Positions 11,501-22,774 of a stretch of 64,000 bases of DNA are shown here, in pieces (positions within the stretch are counted from its first letter, which is position 1; each line of letters opens with the position of its first letter). The translations under genes were made by a program, and so were the position numbers. The notes under the pieces were generated by a model. The model saw nothing but the letters and a program-made list of their open reading frames with translations, had not been told where the DNA came from and made no database searches. The stretch spans positions 1-64,000 of the forward strand of contig CBDBUY010000004.1 in NCBI GenBank assembly GCA_965212145.1. Reading direction: 5' to 3'. This DNA is from JAAEPI01 sp965212145 (GTDB lineage: Bacteria > Bacteroidota > Bacteroidia > Cytophagales > Cyclobacteriaceae).

Positions 11501-13975
11501 CCGCAACTGAAAATCGCTGGACTCGTGGAGGTCTACATGGTTCAAGGTAAGCCCGGGTGATGTTGATGAGGTTACGGGGGTTGATGAGGAAAAGGCAGCC
11601 CGTGCCCAGCCACCAACCTAGCCTGATGGTTCCCAAAGTAGCACCCAGCACGAAAATTCCAACAAAGATACAAAGCAACCGACCAAATGTGCAGTTAACA
11701 AAGCCAACCTGGAACATAAGACTACAGCTACTCCAGCAGTAGTCCCCACAGATGCTGGCTCACTAAAAGCCCATATACCTTCTGAATCACACGCTGCATT
11801 TTTGCTTCCTGCAGGGTGACGTAAGGTTTCTTCTTAAGGGCAGGCAGGGGCAGGGATCAAGGAACCAGCTTTGAGCCACGAACCCCTAGTAGAATCCTTA
11901 CCAACCGGAGCTGGCAACTGTCGAACGTGCGGGTTTAGCAGACACAGGCTTGGTAGTAGACGCTTGTTTGAGGGAACCACTGTTGATGCGCTTAGAACTC
12001 ACGACAACGGAGCCCGATTTCAATAGAGCTGGGCTTCCCACTCTGGTGAGAACACCCTTGGCATTGTCGGCGCATGGAAAGACTAAGCCCCCACCCCTAG
12101 ACCATAAATCCCTATGCTTTGACGCCTACAACCTACAAACCTTCAACCCGAGACCAGAACCCCCAACCCTAGAACCTAAATCCTCAGCCTAAACCCTGAT
12201 AAATAAACCTAAAGCCCTAACCTTAAAGCCCTAGGCCTTATAATCCGTACGCACAGTCATCAATCCCTGAATTCCACCCAGGCCTGCTCATGCCGTACCC
12301 ACCCTTGTCCATAACCCCGAAACCCTAAACCCTAAACCCCAGACCATAAAGCGTAAATTTCGAAGCCTACAAATTGAAAACCAAACCCCGAACCCTAGAC
12401 CATAAACCCAACACCCCTAAGCCAAACCCCCAACCCTATAGACCCAAAAACCATGGAACCTTCACAAAAACCGGAAGCCCGAAATCCTAAACACAACACC
12501 CCAATCCCTGCCCCGAAACCTAAAGCCCAAAGCCCCGAAATCGGCCAACCAAGTCCTAAACCTGAAATCCTGAACCCCTACCGAGTCCCCGTGAGCAATG
12601 CTCTGATCTGGCTTCCTGTTTGATCTGATTCGTGCCTCGCGCTGATGTGATTCGTGCCATCCCTGGGTCCGATCCGCGGATCTGGCTGATCTGATCTGCT
12701 GACCGGTGTGATCTGATGTGAAAGCTGATCCGCCGCACGGATTCGCGTGTGGCTTGATCTGATTCGCCATTAAGTATGATGTTCTGAATCATGACCATGC
12801 AAGGGCAGTGAGCACTGCAAAATTTGTAGGGAGGCTGGATGCAGCCACCATGCATGATCTTTGACGACCAGCGAAAGGAGGAGGGAGGTTTCGTGAGCGG
12901 AGTAAAGACAACATTCATGAATGAGCACATCAATAGGTGGATCTCCTCCCCAGATCAATACCGACCACCCCCTCTTCCCAACCCATGATCAGCCCTTGTC
13001 TGCCATTCATACTAGCGCTACCGCAAGACGCAGCATACACAGGTCAAGCCTAGCTCTGCTAGCCAACATAGGCCACAGTCAGCGTTTGCACAAGGCTGCA
13101 AGCCAGATACCCACAGCAGCTCTCAACATAAACAATAAGTACTGGCAGAACTGTGTCTTACAGCCACAGGCATGCCAGCGCTCAGAAAAAAACATGCTTG
13201 CGAAGGGCCTGCCTGTCAAGATGTCAATGCCAAGCTCCCACAGTGAAGTCACAACGATGAAAATGTCTAACCAGTTCCAAAGCCAGTCAGGGCTGCAGAA
13301 GAAACTCCGTCCATGTACAGACAGGCGCAGCAGAAGCTCTGCGGTGAACAGTGCTGTGTACAGTCCTTGCACCATCTGAATCACTAAGACGCTGCCTCCA
13401 GAGTTCTGCAAGCTCAGCTCAACTTCGATGCCAATGAAGACCGAGTTCGTGAGAACAACACAAGTGAAGAAGAGCTCGAACCGATTGCTTTTGACGAGCC
13501 TTGTCAGGAACCCCGTCTTTACTATCTCTGAGCTTTTCTCCATGCTGCTGTGCATCTGTGTCTCCTGCAGTGCTGCCTCCCTGCGTCGGTTTTCCTCCTC
13601 CTCGAAGGTCTGAAATCGCAGGGGCGTGAAGGAGTTTCGTCGCGCTCTTGGCGCAATAGCGACCGCGGGCATTGGCATGGGACCATCTTTTGACGCCCCT
13701 TCTACGAAGGAATGAAGCTGCAAGGGAGGTTGAGGTGGAGGCATCGGCTTTTGAAGGGCTTGCAGCATGTGCGCTTGTGCATCAAATCTGCTGATGATCT
13801 CCTGGTGGTGTTGCTCCAGTAGGCTGCGCAATTCTTCCGCGGCAGGAAGCTCCGAGCCACATCTGAGCAGCCTACCGGGCTTCCCATGGGAACTTGATTT
13901 AGGTGGAAGTATGGCTTCCAAGGGCGGGTCCTCCGTCATGCCCTCACCTGGTGGCTTAGCCAGAGGATCGTGCAT
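5544..13975 (-). CDS. Single-repeat voltage-gated cation channel with C-terminal EF hands (four exons)
   Basis: Predicted exons on the minus strand are 13975-13213, 7125-6640, 6137-5929 and 5825-5544. They join in frame to 579 residues plus stop. Exon 1 encodes a long cytosolic N-terminus (Pro-rich PMPPPQPP) and S1-S3. Exon 2 encodes S4 (about residues 271-296, basic residue every third position: RAFRIIRVTRIAKTVR), S5, a pore with MSIAGGISW, and S6 ending NVVTAVFC. Exons 3-4 encode QSAIEGAQ, a degenerate EF hand (about 449-469) and a better one, DLDGGGAVEIEEF (about 494-512). The architecture matches single-domain Nav/Cav-like channels of protists, probably Ca2+-modulated; ion selectivity cannot be read with certainty. 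Introns 1 and 2 are phase 1 and both rebuild a Gly codon. Donors are GC, GA and GC. The ATG at 13975 was chosen because upstream in-frame residues look non-coding; an ATG at 14152 or an upstream exon remains possible. Confidence 0.88.
7255..7390. repeat. Degenerate GAATCGGATC repeat tract
   Basis: GAATCGGATC or close variants recur about five times (GTCGGATC, GAATCGGATT, GAATCGGATC twice, GATCGGACC) with irregular spacing. The tract sits just left of a CCCTAAA-like tract. It resembles, in reverse orientation, the GATCTGATTCG tract at 12,590-12,770. Confidence 0.6.
7390..7625. repeat. Degenerate telomere-like (CCCTAAA) tract
   Basis: The tract is C/A-rich with many CCCTAAA-, CCCAAAC- and CCCTTAAA-like units, for example AAACCCCAAACCCTTAAACC near 7,485-7,505. 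Plant-type TTTAGGG telomeres are known from dinoflagellates, so this could be an old interstitial telomeric or telomere-derived sequence. The units are too decayed for a certain call. Confidence 0.5.
9850..11460 (+). pseudogene. Decayed coding relict, probably of a mobile element, antisense inside the channel intron
   Basis: Successive plus-strand frames look coding although they are interrupted. One (about 9,970-10,272) includes IKQIKKGRLDHPKPFLVTN and, after a stop, an acidic end, ENEDDDALDDSEVLADEY. A second, shifted by two bases (10,275-10,432), includes SLLEEIEQRLIHWRERRWAN, then continues Lys/Gln-rich (LDKKIETQKQAASLDKRAK). A third (about 10,923-11,150) includes AEYAAMRVSAHQVFADAAW. Stops and frameshifts separate them and none starts with a suitable Met. 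I do not recognise the family and see no reverse transcriptase or integrase motif. A retroelement ORF is the most likely source given the intron setting, but this is inference. Confidence 0.4.
12080..12560. repeat. Degenerate telomere-like (CCCTAAA) tract, second copy
   Basis: About 480 bp are rich in CCCTAAACCC-like units, the clearest being GAAACCCTAAACCCTAAACC near 12,320-12,340. Many variants follow (CCCAAACC, CCTAGACC, CCATAAACC). It has the same strand orientation as the tract at 7,390-7,625 and lies on the inner side of a GATC-rich tract. Confidence 0.6.
12590..12775. repeat. Degenerate GATCTGATTCG repeat tract
   Basis: GATCTGATTCG or shorter pieces (GATCTG, TGATTCG, GATCCG) recur about ten times in 185 bp, twice as near-exact TTGATCTGATTCG. 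This is the reverse-complement form of the repeat at 7,255-7,390. No gene is seen in it. Confidence 0.65.
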
Positions 13976-16900
13976 GCAGGGCCAGTCCGAAGTGTTGAGC
14001 TGGCGGCTTTGATTGTGAAACGGCTGAGGGAGAACAAAACTTGCCGGAATGTCTGAGTCCAAACGAGTCCATGTAACCGTTATTCTGCTTCTTGCTACTA
14101 TTACTCTTGTTACCGTCAGGCCTATATTATTACAACAAATCCAACGAGTCACTCAAGCCGCTACTGTCTTCGCACATGCCTGTGACCTGCATTTCTGAAG
14201 CGATGCCTCGAAGCTGCTCCCATCTGGCTGCTAGAGAAAAAAGGTGGCTTCATAGTCTCTCTCGCACACAGGTCCTGCAGCTGATATAGAGCACATTTGA
14301 AGCTCCTTTCTTCACAAGCTCAGCTTATCTCAGCGCACACCTTAGCCGCAGTCCCAAGTACTGCCTGTAATCCAGCAATCTGTACTACTGATTTTGGTCT
14401 GCGTGCCAGGTGATCGCCAAGACATCGAACAAGAGCAAACCAATAAAAGCATGTCACGTCCTACCTTTCGTCTTCAACGTTCGTAGCGCTGTACACAACA
14501 GTCTGTAACAGGACGGTTGTATCCCATGCTGTAAGTGTATGGAGGCATATCCGAAAGGCAAAGCAGGACCCCTCAGTCCTGCTGGACGTGACATCTGGAG
14601 GTCAATGGCTCCTACACACCCTCTGGGACTTGTTGCCTCTACTCCGTTCAAAGGGAGAAGGCGCTCAGCGTACGTGCCCAAGGGTCAAGGTCCTTGCAAT
14701 GCAAAGGTCGTCAAATCCATGTAGCTTTCAGCTGAGCTGGCTGAAGTGGCACCAAAGGCCAAAACCATCGACTTCAAAAGTTGTATGAACAAGATCATGT
14801 GCTACGGTGCGTGCGAGACAGTTTGAGAAGAAGCAAGATCATGGCTTGCTTCTGTCATCTCACTAGCAAATTGCAGGAATTCTGCAAGCTGCGCTAATTC
14901 TTCACATCTTGGATTCAGATGACATTGCGCATGCAAAGCTCTGCCGACTGGAACCAAGGCCATATCAAACAGAGGCAGCTGCTGTGATCACAGAGAACTT
15001 GCAAGGATGTTTGTGTGGTCTGCACAGAAACCTGTTTAGCATCATGGCAAATAAGCTCTGTGGGTTGGGGCTTCGCCAGTCAGTGTGGTTAGCTGCCTCT
15101 GCCGCGTGGGCCGAGGGATATCGGTTAGCCTCCAGCCAACCACTACGCACAAGCAATACTTAGACGCAAGCTATCTAACTTGATTTCACTGAAATACATG
15201 TATGGGGATCGGAAACCGACGGGTTGTCTAGGTGGCAGAGCCAGGGCAAAGCAGCTTAGACTTGGAGGAAGATGCAAGCGAATCCAGCCGAATCTGAACC
15301 TTAGCAAGGCAATGGTGAGGCATTCATGAGAAGCATCTCCACAAGTGTCTCCCGACTCATTGAAGCGGAGTTGGTTAGTCCATATCCATGCTGCCAGGCA
15401 GCTATGGCACTTCAAAGCCAACGGCATCGGAGTTTTGCAGCAGTGACACATCCAAGCCAGGAAGGACTCCAAATGCGTCCTGCAAGGGTTCTGCAACACC
15501 GTATCTTAGGGGTCAGTACTATCGTTTGGCTGTGGTCTGAAACATGCTCTAGCGTTCCAGAGAATCGTTCCGCACTGATTCTCACTGAAGCCTATGGCTT
15601 CTTGGAATTCATAACGCGACGCAGCCATTTTGGCGCCCTCTTGGCTTCGCTTTTCTTAGTTGCGCAGAAGATTCATTCTTCGAACGCTGGGATTACTCGC
15701 CGATGGCATCCGCCTATTAGGGGTTGATACTTCAATAAGGTGCTTTCGTGGAGATAAAATTCGGTGGCTAGATCACAACACAATGCCAGCGCTTCCGCGC
15801 ACATGCGCAGCAACAGAGCTAGTCACTCTGGACAAACGTGCTTGAGACACATCTCTTGCACCATTCTAGGATAAGGAATCGTGAAGACGAAGCAAGAACT
15901 GATTGGCACTGGACAACACATGCCATTGGCTGACTCAGAACAAGAAGTGTGATCCAATGTCCCAACCACTGCATGGGAGGGGCCTGGTTCTTGCTCACAT
16001 TCTGCCAGCTGTACGTCAAGGCATTTATCCACCCGTTGCTGTCTAGGCACCTCATTTCCAGGCTGAGGACATCATGATGAGGATTCGTGGGCTCTTGTCA
16101 TGCTTCGTTGCCATGACATGCCAAAGTGACATAACAATCAGTTGCTAGCCATGAAAGACATACGAGGCACACGGCGGCAACCCAGTGATGAAGCCCGCGC
16201 CCGTAGTCCTGTCTGCTCCAATGCAAGGTATGTCTGAGAGATGTACAGCAGTTTTCAGCCACATCTGAACAAAAGAAGCCATACCGGGCCTTGATGTATG
16301 ACTTGTGAATGAACCAAGTGGGGAACACCTTAGATGACAGAAAGTCCACTCAGAAGCCAGTCCCTCCAAATGATCGCATATCCCATCTAACCCATCCCAT
16401 TGTCGCAAAACCAAAAGTCACAAGCTCTCTGTCTGGAGCTGTCAGTAACTACCCGCACGCTAAAGGCAGTTGCTGCTGTGACGCAGTCATGGTGAAGTTC
16501 AAAGGGTAAAGCAGAGCTTGGAAGGAGGTCGACCAGACCACGTCGTGCGAACATCGCAAGTTGGTCACTTTCACCACTGCAAGCAAATACCTGAGTACAG
16601 ACTTTGACTTCGACGCTCGCACACCTCTCATTGAAGTCTAAACGAAATCTTTAAGATCAAACCTTGCTGGGCCAGCATGAAAGCATCGTGAAGCCAAGAT
16701 GCAGCATGAATGTTAGCACGAAGCAGCTAGCCATGACTGCCGCAACAACCTCAGCACTGAGTTGCAAACTTGACCAGGGAGGTACATAGGACGTAGGACC
16801 CTCATCCAAAACAAAGCCGAGATTCTGGTGCTGCACCAGTGATAATGCCGTTTCGCAACACAATCCTCAGCTTCTGTACGTGCTAATCCGGAGGCCCAGG

Positions 16901-17084
16901 ACTGCGCAAGAGCCAAACTGAACAGGTCTCATGTCAGATAGGTGTCCAAGGTCGTTGGGGCCCTTGGCCCTGGACTCGCGTTTTGCTTTGATCGAGATTT
17001 CAGGGTGGCTGGTATGGGTCGGCGCTGTTCGAATTGCAAAGATAAGAAACCACATGAAGGAAGATGCTTGATGCAGCAACGGAC

Positions 17085-17140
<56 letters not shown>

Positions 17141-19355
17141 CATCTTGCAAGCAGCTACAATCTATCTTCCGTGTTTTGTTTTTGCACATGCTAGTGCAGC
17201 AAGAGTTGAAAGAAGCTGCCGCACTGACCTACCATCCCGCAAACTCCAAGGAGTCTGTTTGTCTAACTGGTTCGAGCTGACACTGCAGCGTCAAGACAGA
17301 AGTAGGGAAGAATCAATGCAGCTTGTGCCCGTAAAAGCAGTCTTGGCTCGTGTTCTGCTCCAGCGTGGAGCAGTCGAGCACCACCAAAGCAGCAGCCAGC
17401 CCCCAGCTATACGGAAGTGCCTGTACGAAGTGGCACACAATGTCTGAAAAGTGTCACGGCAGGGCTGCACGATGAGATGGCAGGACAACAGCAAGCTCGG
17501 GTTGTGGACATCTTAGATGATTCCAACACTTCCGCAAAGCTTGAAAATGCTCAGTCGATGGCCTTCCCCAACCAGTTCGCAAAGTTGAAGTTTCGTAGGC
17601 TGGCCGCTGCTAGCGTGGCAGCTATTTGCACTTCAACTAAGCCTTGGCGAGTCCGGATGAATGTCACAGGCGATTACTTTGTGCTTACTCTCTTAAGGGG
17701 TTCATTACATGGTGTGATTTCTTGAGAAACTCCGTGCTGGCTTGAAACGTAGAGTAGAACGTGGCCGGGCTGACAGTGGCTCATAATGTCTCCGAGTGAC
17801 AGAGTGTGATCAGGCAGTAATGTACACTGGCACGGATGTAGAATGCCTCAGAACGGTGGGACTGCATGCAATGCAGCTACAGGTCTGGTTCCCCAGCGGA
17901 TAGAAGAAAACTTTAACAAAACGAGAAGGCAGGGCATCGAGGTACAAATGGATGCGCGACGCTGAATGCCAAGGCGCCAGTTGCAAAGATGGCGGCGGCA
18001 AGGACAAACAGTCTTGCGTGACCCTTGGCACTCTGAGCATGAGAGGGTAAGACGATGCAGCACTGGCAACTCTTCATGGCAGCATTCTCGCGACACATTG
18101 CTGCCAGACTCTTGCACTGCGGCTCCGATGCAATTGCGGGCCAAGGCAAAGATATGCAATCAGGTGCATGTCAACCTGCAACCAAGGCTCTGCGAGAACG
18201 TGAGCTGAATGGTTGCATGTACCTGATCGACATGGCTGAGAATCAAGAGCTGTTTGGGCATCCCTGCTTTCAAGGTCACGAGGACACAAAATGAAATGTT
18301 TGCTTGCACTGGGGCAATCTGTACTTCACATCTTGTTGACTTCAGACCGCAGATGCTGAGGAATCTACAAGATCGGCAGCGCCCAAATGCCAGAGCCTCA
18401 GCGGTTCAATAGTTGAAGGTTTGCGAATGCGCCGCTGTGAAGGCATAAAGCTTGTAAACGACATCTGTTGATGGAAGCTGGCATTGCAGGTTCGGCATCC
18501 AAGCGAAGCTTTTGGGGAACACCCTCGTGAACTGACTCAATTCTTGCAGCCATTGCACAAAATGTTTGAGAACCAGACGCATGCTGCAATTCAAAACTGG
18601 GGCGCACACTGTCTGTTCGAGAGCAGCATGGAACAAGGCGCACAAACCTGCGCGAGCAACTTGAAACTTCAGAGGCACAGCAGGACGGCTATCAATCTGG
18701 AAATCTCCAGTACCTGCCACGTCCAGGGGCCCAGACCGCTAAGGTATGGCCAGCTACATTACCAGGGTCAACTTCAGCTCTGCGACGAATTCCTTTAAAA
18801 TCTGCTGCAGAAGGAGCAGCTCAGGCAGTTGCTCGAAATTTTGTGGTCACGGCTACTGCAGCCACAGCTGACACAAGAATTTGCAATCCATCCCTCCTGC
18901 CACAAGACCCTCTACTTGCGATGTCGTGGCCGCGGTCACTACTTCAGTGCTATGCCAGTCTTGGATTGCAATCAGCGCTGTCCCGGCTAGACCGCGCGCA
19001 CCATCATGTTTCAATCCAATCACTCCTGATTTTTGCTCGTATTGGCCCACGTTAGCATCACACAGGGTGTTCGCCAAATAGGGGGTACCCTACGGCCCCT
19101 GTAGATCTTCCGCGATGTTCAGGGTATATGGATCATCTTTGAGCATCCTGTAGCACTCCCAGCCCTAATACAGAGGCCTTCATCAGCCAGGCGCTGCTTA
19201 ATGCGCTCGCCTTGACGTAGCCAGGGGATCAACAAAAAAGATTCAGGACTGTTACAGGGCTTCTGAGAATGGGGCTACCCTTGATGACCCCATTATATGA
19301 GAGGATTTCTGAGTCACCCAGAAATTCCACGAGGGTAGTTCTGAGAAAGTCGCAA

Positions 19356-19433
19356 CGGTACTGTTGCTAGAGATATGACAGCCTGATTTTGCCTACGGTA
19401 CTGTTGCTAGAGATATGACAGCCTGGTTTTGTC
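19356..19433. repeat. Two-copy 39-bp tandem direct repeat
   Basis: The units 19,356-19,394 and 19,395-19,433 begin CGGTACTGTTGCTAGAGATA and differ at only a few positions (TGATTTTGCC versus TGGTTTTGTC near the end). No coding context is visible. Confidence 0.85.
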
Positions 19434-19586
19434 TAGTTTGTCATTGTTCCCGCCAACAGCCAGCATGACAGGCTGCGTACCAACATTCGTGCCTACCTAT
19501 CTGGCTACCTACCCGTCAAGAGAAAAGTTTACAAAACGCTACTCCTCCAGCTGCATCGGCGGGAATGCTAGCTTTTGACCCACTTA

Positions 19587-20177
19587 TCAGATCACCAGTG
19601 CGCTGCTGACAGAACATCGGTACCAACGACGCAAGGAATTCAAGCTAAGAAAGTGAGAGTGCCCAGGGACCACTTGAGCCTCCTCCGCTGAGTTCGTCGG
19701 TTTCTTGATTTTCTGACTAAACTCAATACCGAATTTTTGTTCAGGATAGGACAAGAAGGGCTGGCCTAAGAAGTTCGAGAACTGAAAGCCACGAATCCTC
19801 AAATTCAAGAAGGGTCCTTGGGGAATCGAATCGAGCACAAAGTTTGGCTGCTTTGGGCCGCCACAGCCCAACGCGCGTCACTCAGCATGTTTTTGAGCAC
19901 CTAGATTGTGCCCAGCTAAATAATGAAGAGCGACCAAAACCTGAACTTATTCACTTCGAGCAGCGTTTTCTGGTGGTTGATTGAAGTAAGACTGTATCAT
20001 TCTTAGAAAGAAGGTACTATCCGGTGGAAGACACTGTAAGGAAATATTTCGTCCATACTTACTTGGGAGCTCGACAAAGGTTTCTTTGCATTCCTGCTGA
20101 AATTTGCTCATAGCACAGGTACTGCCGTGAAGCCATAGAGAAACGAATGCTAGAGCAAGCGCACCACTGCCTGCCAA
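19587..20177 (-). CDS. Unidentified gene fragment, two or more minus-strand exons
   Basis: Two neighbouring minus-strand pieces look coding. The upstream piece (about 20,177-20,060) reads GALALAFVSLWLHGSTCA followed by MSKFQQECKETFVELP. The first part resembles a signal peptide. FVELP is followed by a canonical-looking donor, GTAAGT. The piece has no in-frame ATG before MSKF, so an upstream exon may be missing. The downstream piece (about 19,870-19,590) includes NFVLDSIPQGPFLNLRIRGF and YPEQKFGIEFSQKIKKP, a soluble-looking sequence of unknown family. I do not recognise the product; a small secreted or membrane protein is a guess from the hydrophobic start. Confidence 0.35.
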
Positions 20178-21001
20178 TCTTGAAGACTGCTGCTCACCAA
20201 TTGAATGTTACTTCATAATCCTGGCATACCCTTGCTACGGCAAATTCGCTCAGAAACCCTATAAGTAATTACTTTGACTACCCCTGCTGTGCCCGACGGA
20301 AACCGACTTGCAATTACGCGAAGAAGTGGTAAAGGACTCGCACGAACTGATGCACAACTAGTCTACAGTACAGGGATGGCCCTTAAAGCCAGTCTTGCGG
20401 GATAAGGGCACACCTCATTTTTTTTCTGATCGACATCGTGGCTTTTCTTGTGCAAAACCCTGCAAGCAGGCACCGTACCCTAGATTTCTTTTAGAATCGT
20501 CTGAAGGCTCGAAGTAATGTGCTCGTTTCACATCCTACATCCTCTCAGTAAGGCAGGGCAATAGTGCTTGACGTCTGAGCTGCCGTAACACCCTCCTGCA
20601 TACATGCAGGCTGCAGAAGTTATATGGGGCGGGCTCACTTGCTTGACACTGCTTGGCCAAGCAGACCAAGCACTGCAACCGAAGGGCCAGCAGGGCGGAA
20701 AATTCCACCCAGGGCCCTAGAGACCAGCCATCGTCCATGGCTGATGAAGTCACGCGAACATATCGCCAAGTGCAACGAGATTTTCAAGCATAACCGGAGA
20801 CGAAAACTGCTTCTAAATCTCTGAGTTGGCTAGATGATGTTGGTGGAGTCTTGCTTTCTCGTTGCACTGAGCCTAAAGAGACCTCTTTGGAGTCCCTTCG
20901 CAAAAGAGGTCCGCGGGGAAAAAAAAGAATAAGTTGCAGCCTGTTCTTTTGGTGGGTGGATTTGGGGATGTGCTGGCGCCAGCGTAGAGGAGCCCCGTAC
21001 C

Positions 21002-21589
21002 TCAAGCCTTCATTGCACGGTAGTGGGTGTCTAAGCTACAGTGGAGAGTTCTGGGGATGCTCTGGCCTGTGTCAAAGGAAAAATGAGCCCAGCTGCGTCG
21101 GAGCCAGCCACATGAAATGCAAGTAAAGCAGTTCCTCTGTGTGCATCTCAACGGCATGACAGCGGAGGTGGCGGGACGCTGATAGTTTGGCACAATTATC
21201 GCGAGGTGGCCAGCCTCGTGGTTCTGACCAAGCTCCGCCACTTCTGACCGTCGCGCTTCGAGAACATCTAGCCTGCAACAGCATATGACGGACTTTCCTG
21301 CACAGAAGGGCGTGGCTTGATTCATGCTTAGACTAAAGGTAGCATGCCTATCAGCGGTAGTGCCATTGCTTCTCGAGAGCAACTCTGTAATCTTGGGTCT
21401 GGGCAATCTGCACTCGGCTTCCGCATGTACCGAGTGCTGCTCTTCAAGCTCCTTGCCACGCCAACGCACGTACAAGTGCATCCAGCAACTCGGTAAGCCA
21501 TCATTCTTTACCATGAAGCTGCGCCCTCTGCCCGATGGAAAGGTCAGATGACAGTGCCTGCAACTGGAGCCGGAGGGTTGCCCGTGCAT
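21002..21589 (-). CDS. Long minus-strand open frame of unknown nature
   Basis: The frame is open for 195 codons from an ATG. It includes CWMHLYVRWRGKELEEQHSV and, later, many Cys and His residues. Its length makes it worth listing, but the composition towards the C-terminus looks random and no family is recognised. Part of it (about 21,350-21,500) may be a genuine exon continued by read-through into intron. It lies just downstream of the basic coiled-coil exon at 21,849-21,988 on the same strand. Confidence 0.2.
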   Translation of the reverse strand: MHGQPSGSSCRHCHLTFPSGRGRSFMVKNDGLPSCWMHLYVRWRGKELEEQHSVHAEAECRLPRPKITELLSRSNGTTADRHATFSLSMNQATPFCAGKSVICCCRLDVLEARRSEVAELGQNHEAGHLAIIVPNYQRPATSAVMPLRCTQRNCFTCISCGWLRRSWAHFSFDTGQSIPRTLHCSLDTHYRAMKA

Positions 21590-21848
21590 TAGCCTCCTGC
21601 GCCAGAGGCCTCAAGATGCTTGATCAGATAGGATTTTGTGCAAGCTTTGTACTGATGCATGATCTTTGGCTATGTCAAGCCACTGATTGGAAGAGGTTGA
21701 GGAGTGAGCTCTTCGTACTCCGCCCAGGTGGCAGCTGCCTTCACGTCGAGCTGAGGAATGTTGTGTAACCCCTAAGACACCTGCAGCTTTTGCGTGGCTC
21801 ATCAACATAGATACGAGAAAAGGCCGGCTAGGGGTTCCTGCCTGAGCC

Positions 21849-21988
21849 TCGGCCTCTTGGAGCTGGAGCAGCAAGGCCTCAGCCTGGGTTTTCAGCTTAC
21901 TAGAAACCATCTTATGCTTCTTCCGGAATAGCTGCTTTGCACACCACACAGCCCACACAGACCGCAGTCGTTCAGGTCGGAGATGCAT
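21849..21988 (-). CDS. Basic amphipathic/coiled-coil exon
   Basis: From the ATG at 21,988 the frame gives a Trp/Arg-rich start (RPERLRSVWAVWCAKQLFRK), then a Lys- and Gln/Glu/Leu-rich helix (KLKTQAEALLLQLQEAEAQ) with heptad-like leucines. It is followed by a possible GC donor (CAG|GCAGG). The strong charge pattern suggests real coding sequence. Family and partner exons are unknown; it could be the first exon of a gene reading leftward or an internal exon. Confidence 0.35.
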
Positions 21989-22774
21989 TTTTTTGGATTG
22001 CACTTCTCAAAGGCGCTGGCACTCTCCTCTTCTGCAGATTGCTGGAGAGCCCTCTGCAGGCACATGAGCATGAACAAAGCGGTATTTCATCAACTCAACT
22101 CAGCACGGCCATGGTTTGAATGGATTCTCAGATTCAAGGCTCTGAGGGCCGGGCTCTGAATAAATCGCCGCTCGAAGAGCTTCGGACTCCACCTGCCTTA
22201 AGAGAGTGTAAGCGTAGGCGCATGCATCAGACAGCCAAGGAAGCCCATCACATTCTTGCCTCTCTTAGTCCTGTACGCTTCCCGTGCATCAGCCCTGAGT
22301 CGCAGCTCCAGTGCCTGGCAAGTTGGGGGAATTGGAGTGCTGATGGTCTCACTTCACCTGATGTTGACTTCATGTAGGTGTACTCAATGCTACAGCACAT
22401 GGAGCATCCATAGCATCCGCAAACTGTCAGGAATATGTCTGGTTGCCTCCTCCTGACGCAGTGCTGCAGCGAAGGACCTGCTCCAAATAAGGCGACCAAT
22501 CGCAGGCTGTAGCAGTATGGATACCGAGTGACACTCATAGAAAGGCTGCTACCGTGTTGCCGAGGTTCAAGACCTTTATCGGTCAGGCCGGCCCTACAAA
22601 GACTATCCACACTGCCCTCCCAGCTGTCTGAGTATCTGATGCTGCAGGCTACAAGTAGCACATGGTGGCACCTGTAGGAACGCGGTGCTGCCATTTAAAA
22701 GTGGCAGCTACGTGCCGCAAGATGGGCAGCATATGGCAGGACAGGCAAGGGTAGGATACTTCGGGCTCTTGAGC

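Larger units (their letters stand above)
7126..13212 (-). other. Giant intron 1 of the channel gene (6,087 bp)
   Basis: The intron separates S3 from S4. The donor side reads TTGACAG|GC and the acceptor side CTGACAG|GT, so both junctions carry the same ACAGG and the exact cut is ambiguous by a few bases without changing the product. Other introns in the window that I could measure are mostly 50-500 bp. The extra length is repeats and a decayed coding relict, annotated separately. Confidence 0.8.

Noticed and set aside
13079..13212. Continuation of the channel exon 1 frame beyond the S3 segment
   Set aside because: After GIDILTG the residues lose membrane character. The S4-bearing exon at 7,125 joins perfectly if the exon ends at 13,213, so this is intron read-through.
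19356..19433. Possible CRISPR-like repeat array
   Set aside because: Only two abutting copies with no spacers, in a eukaryotic context; it is a simple tandem duplication.
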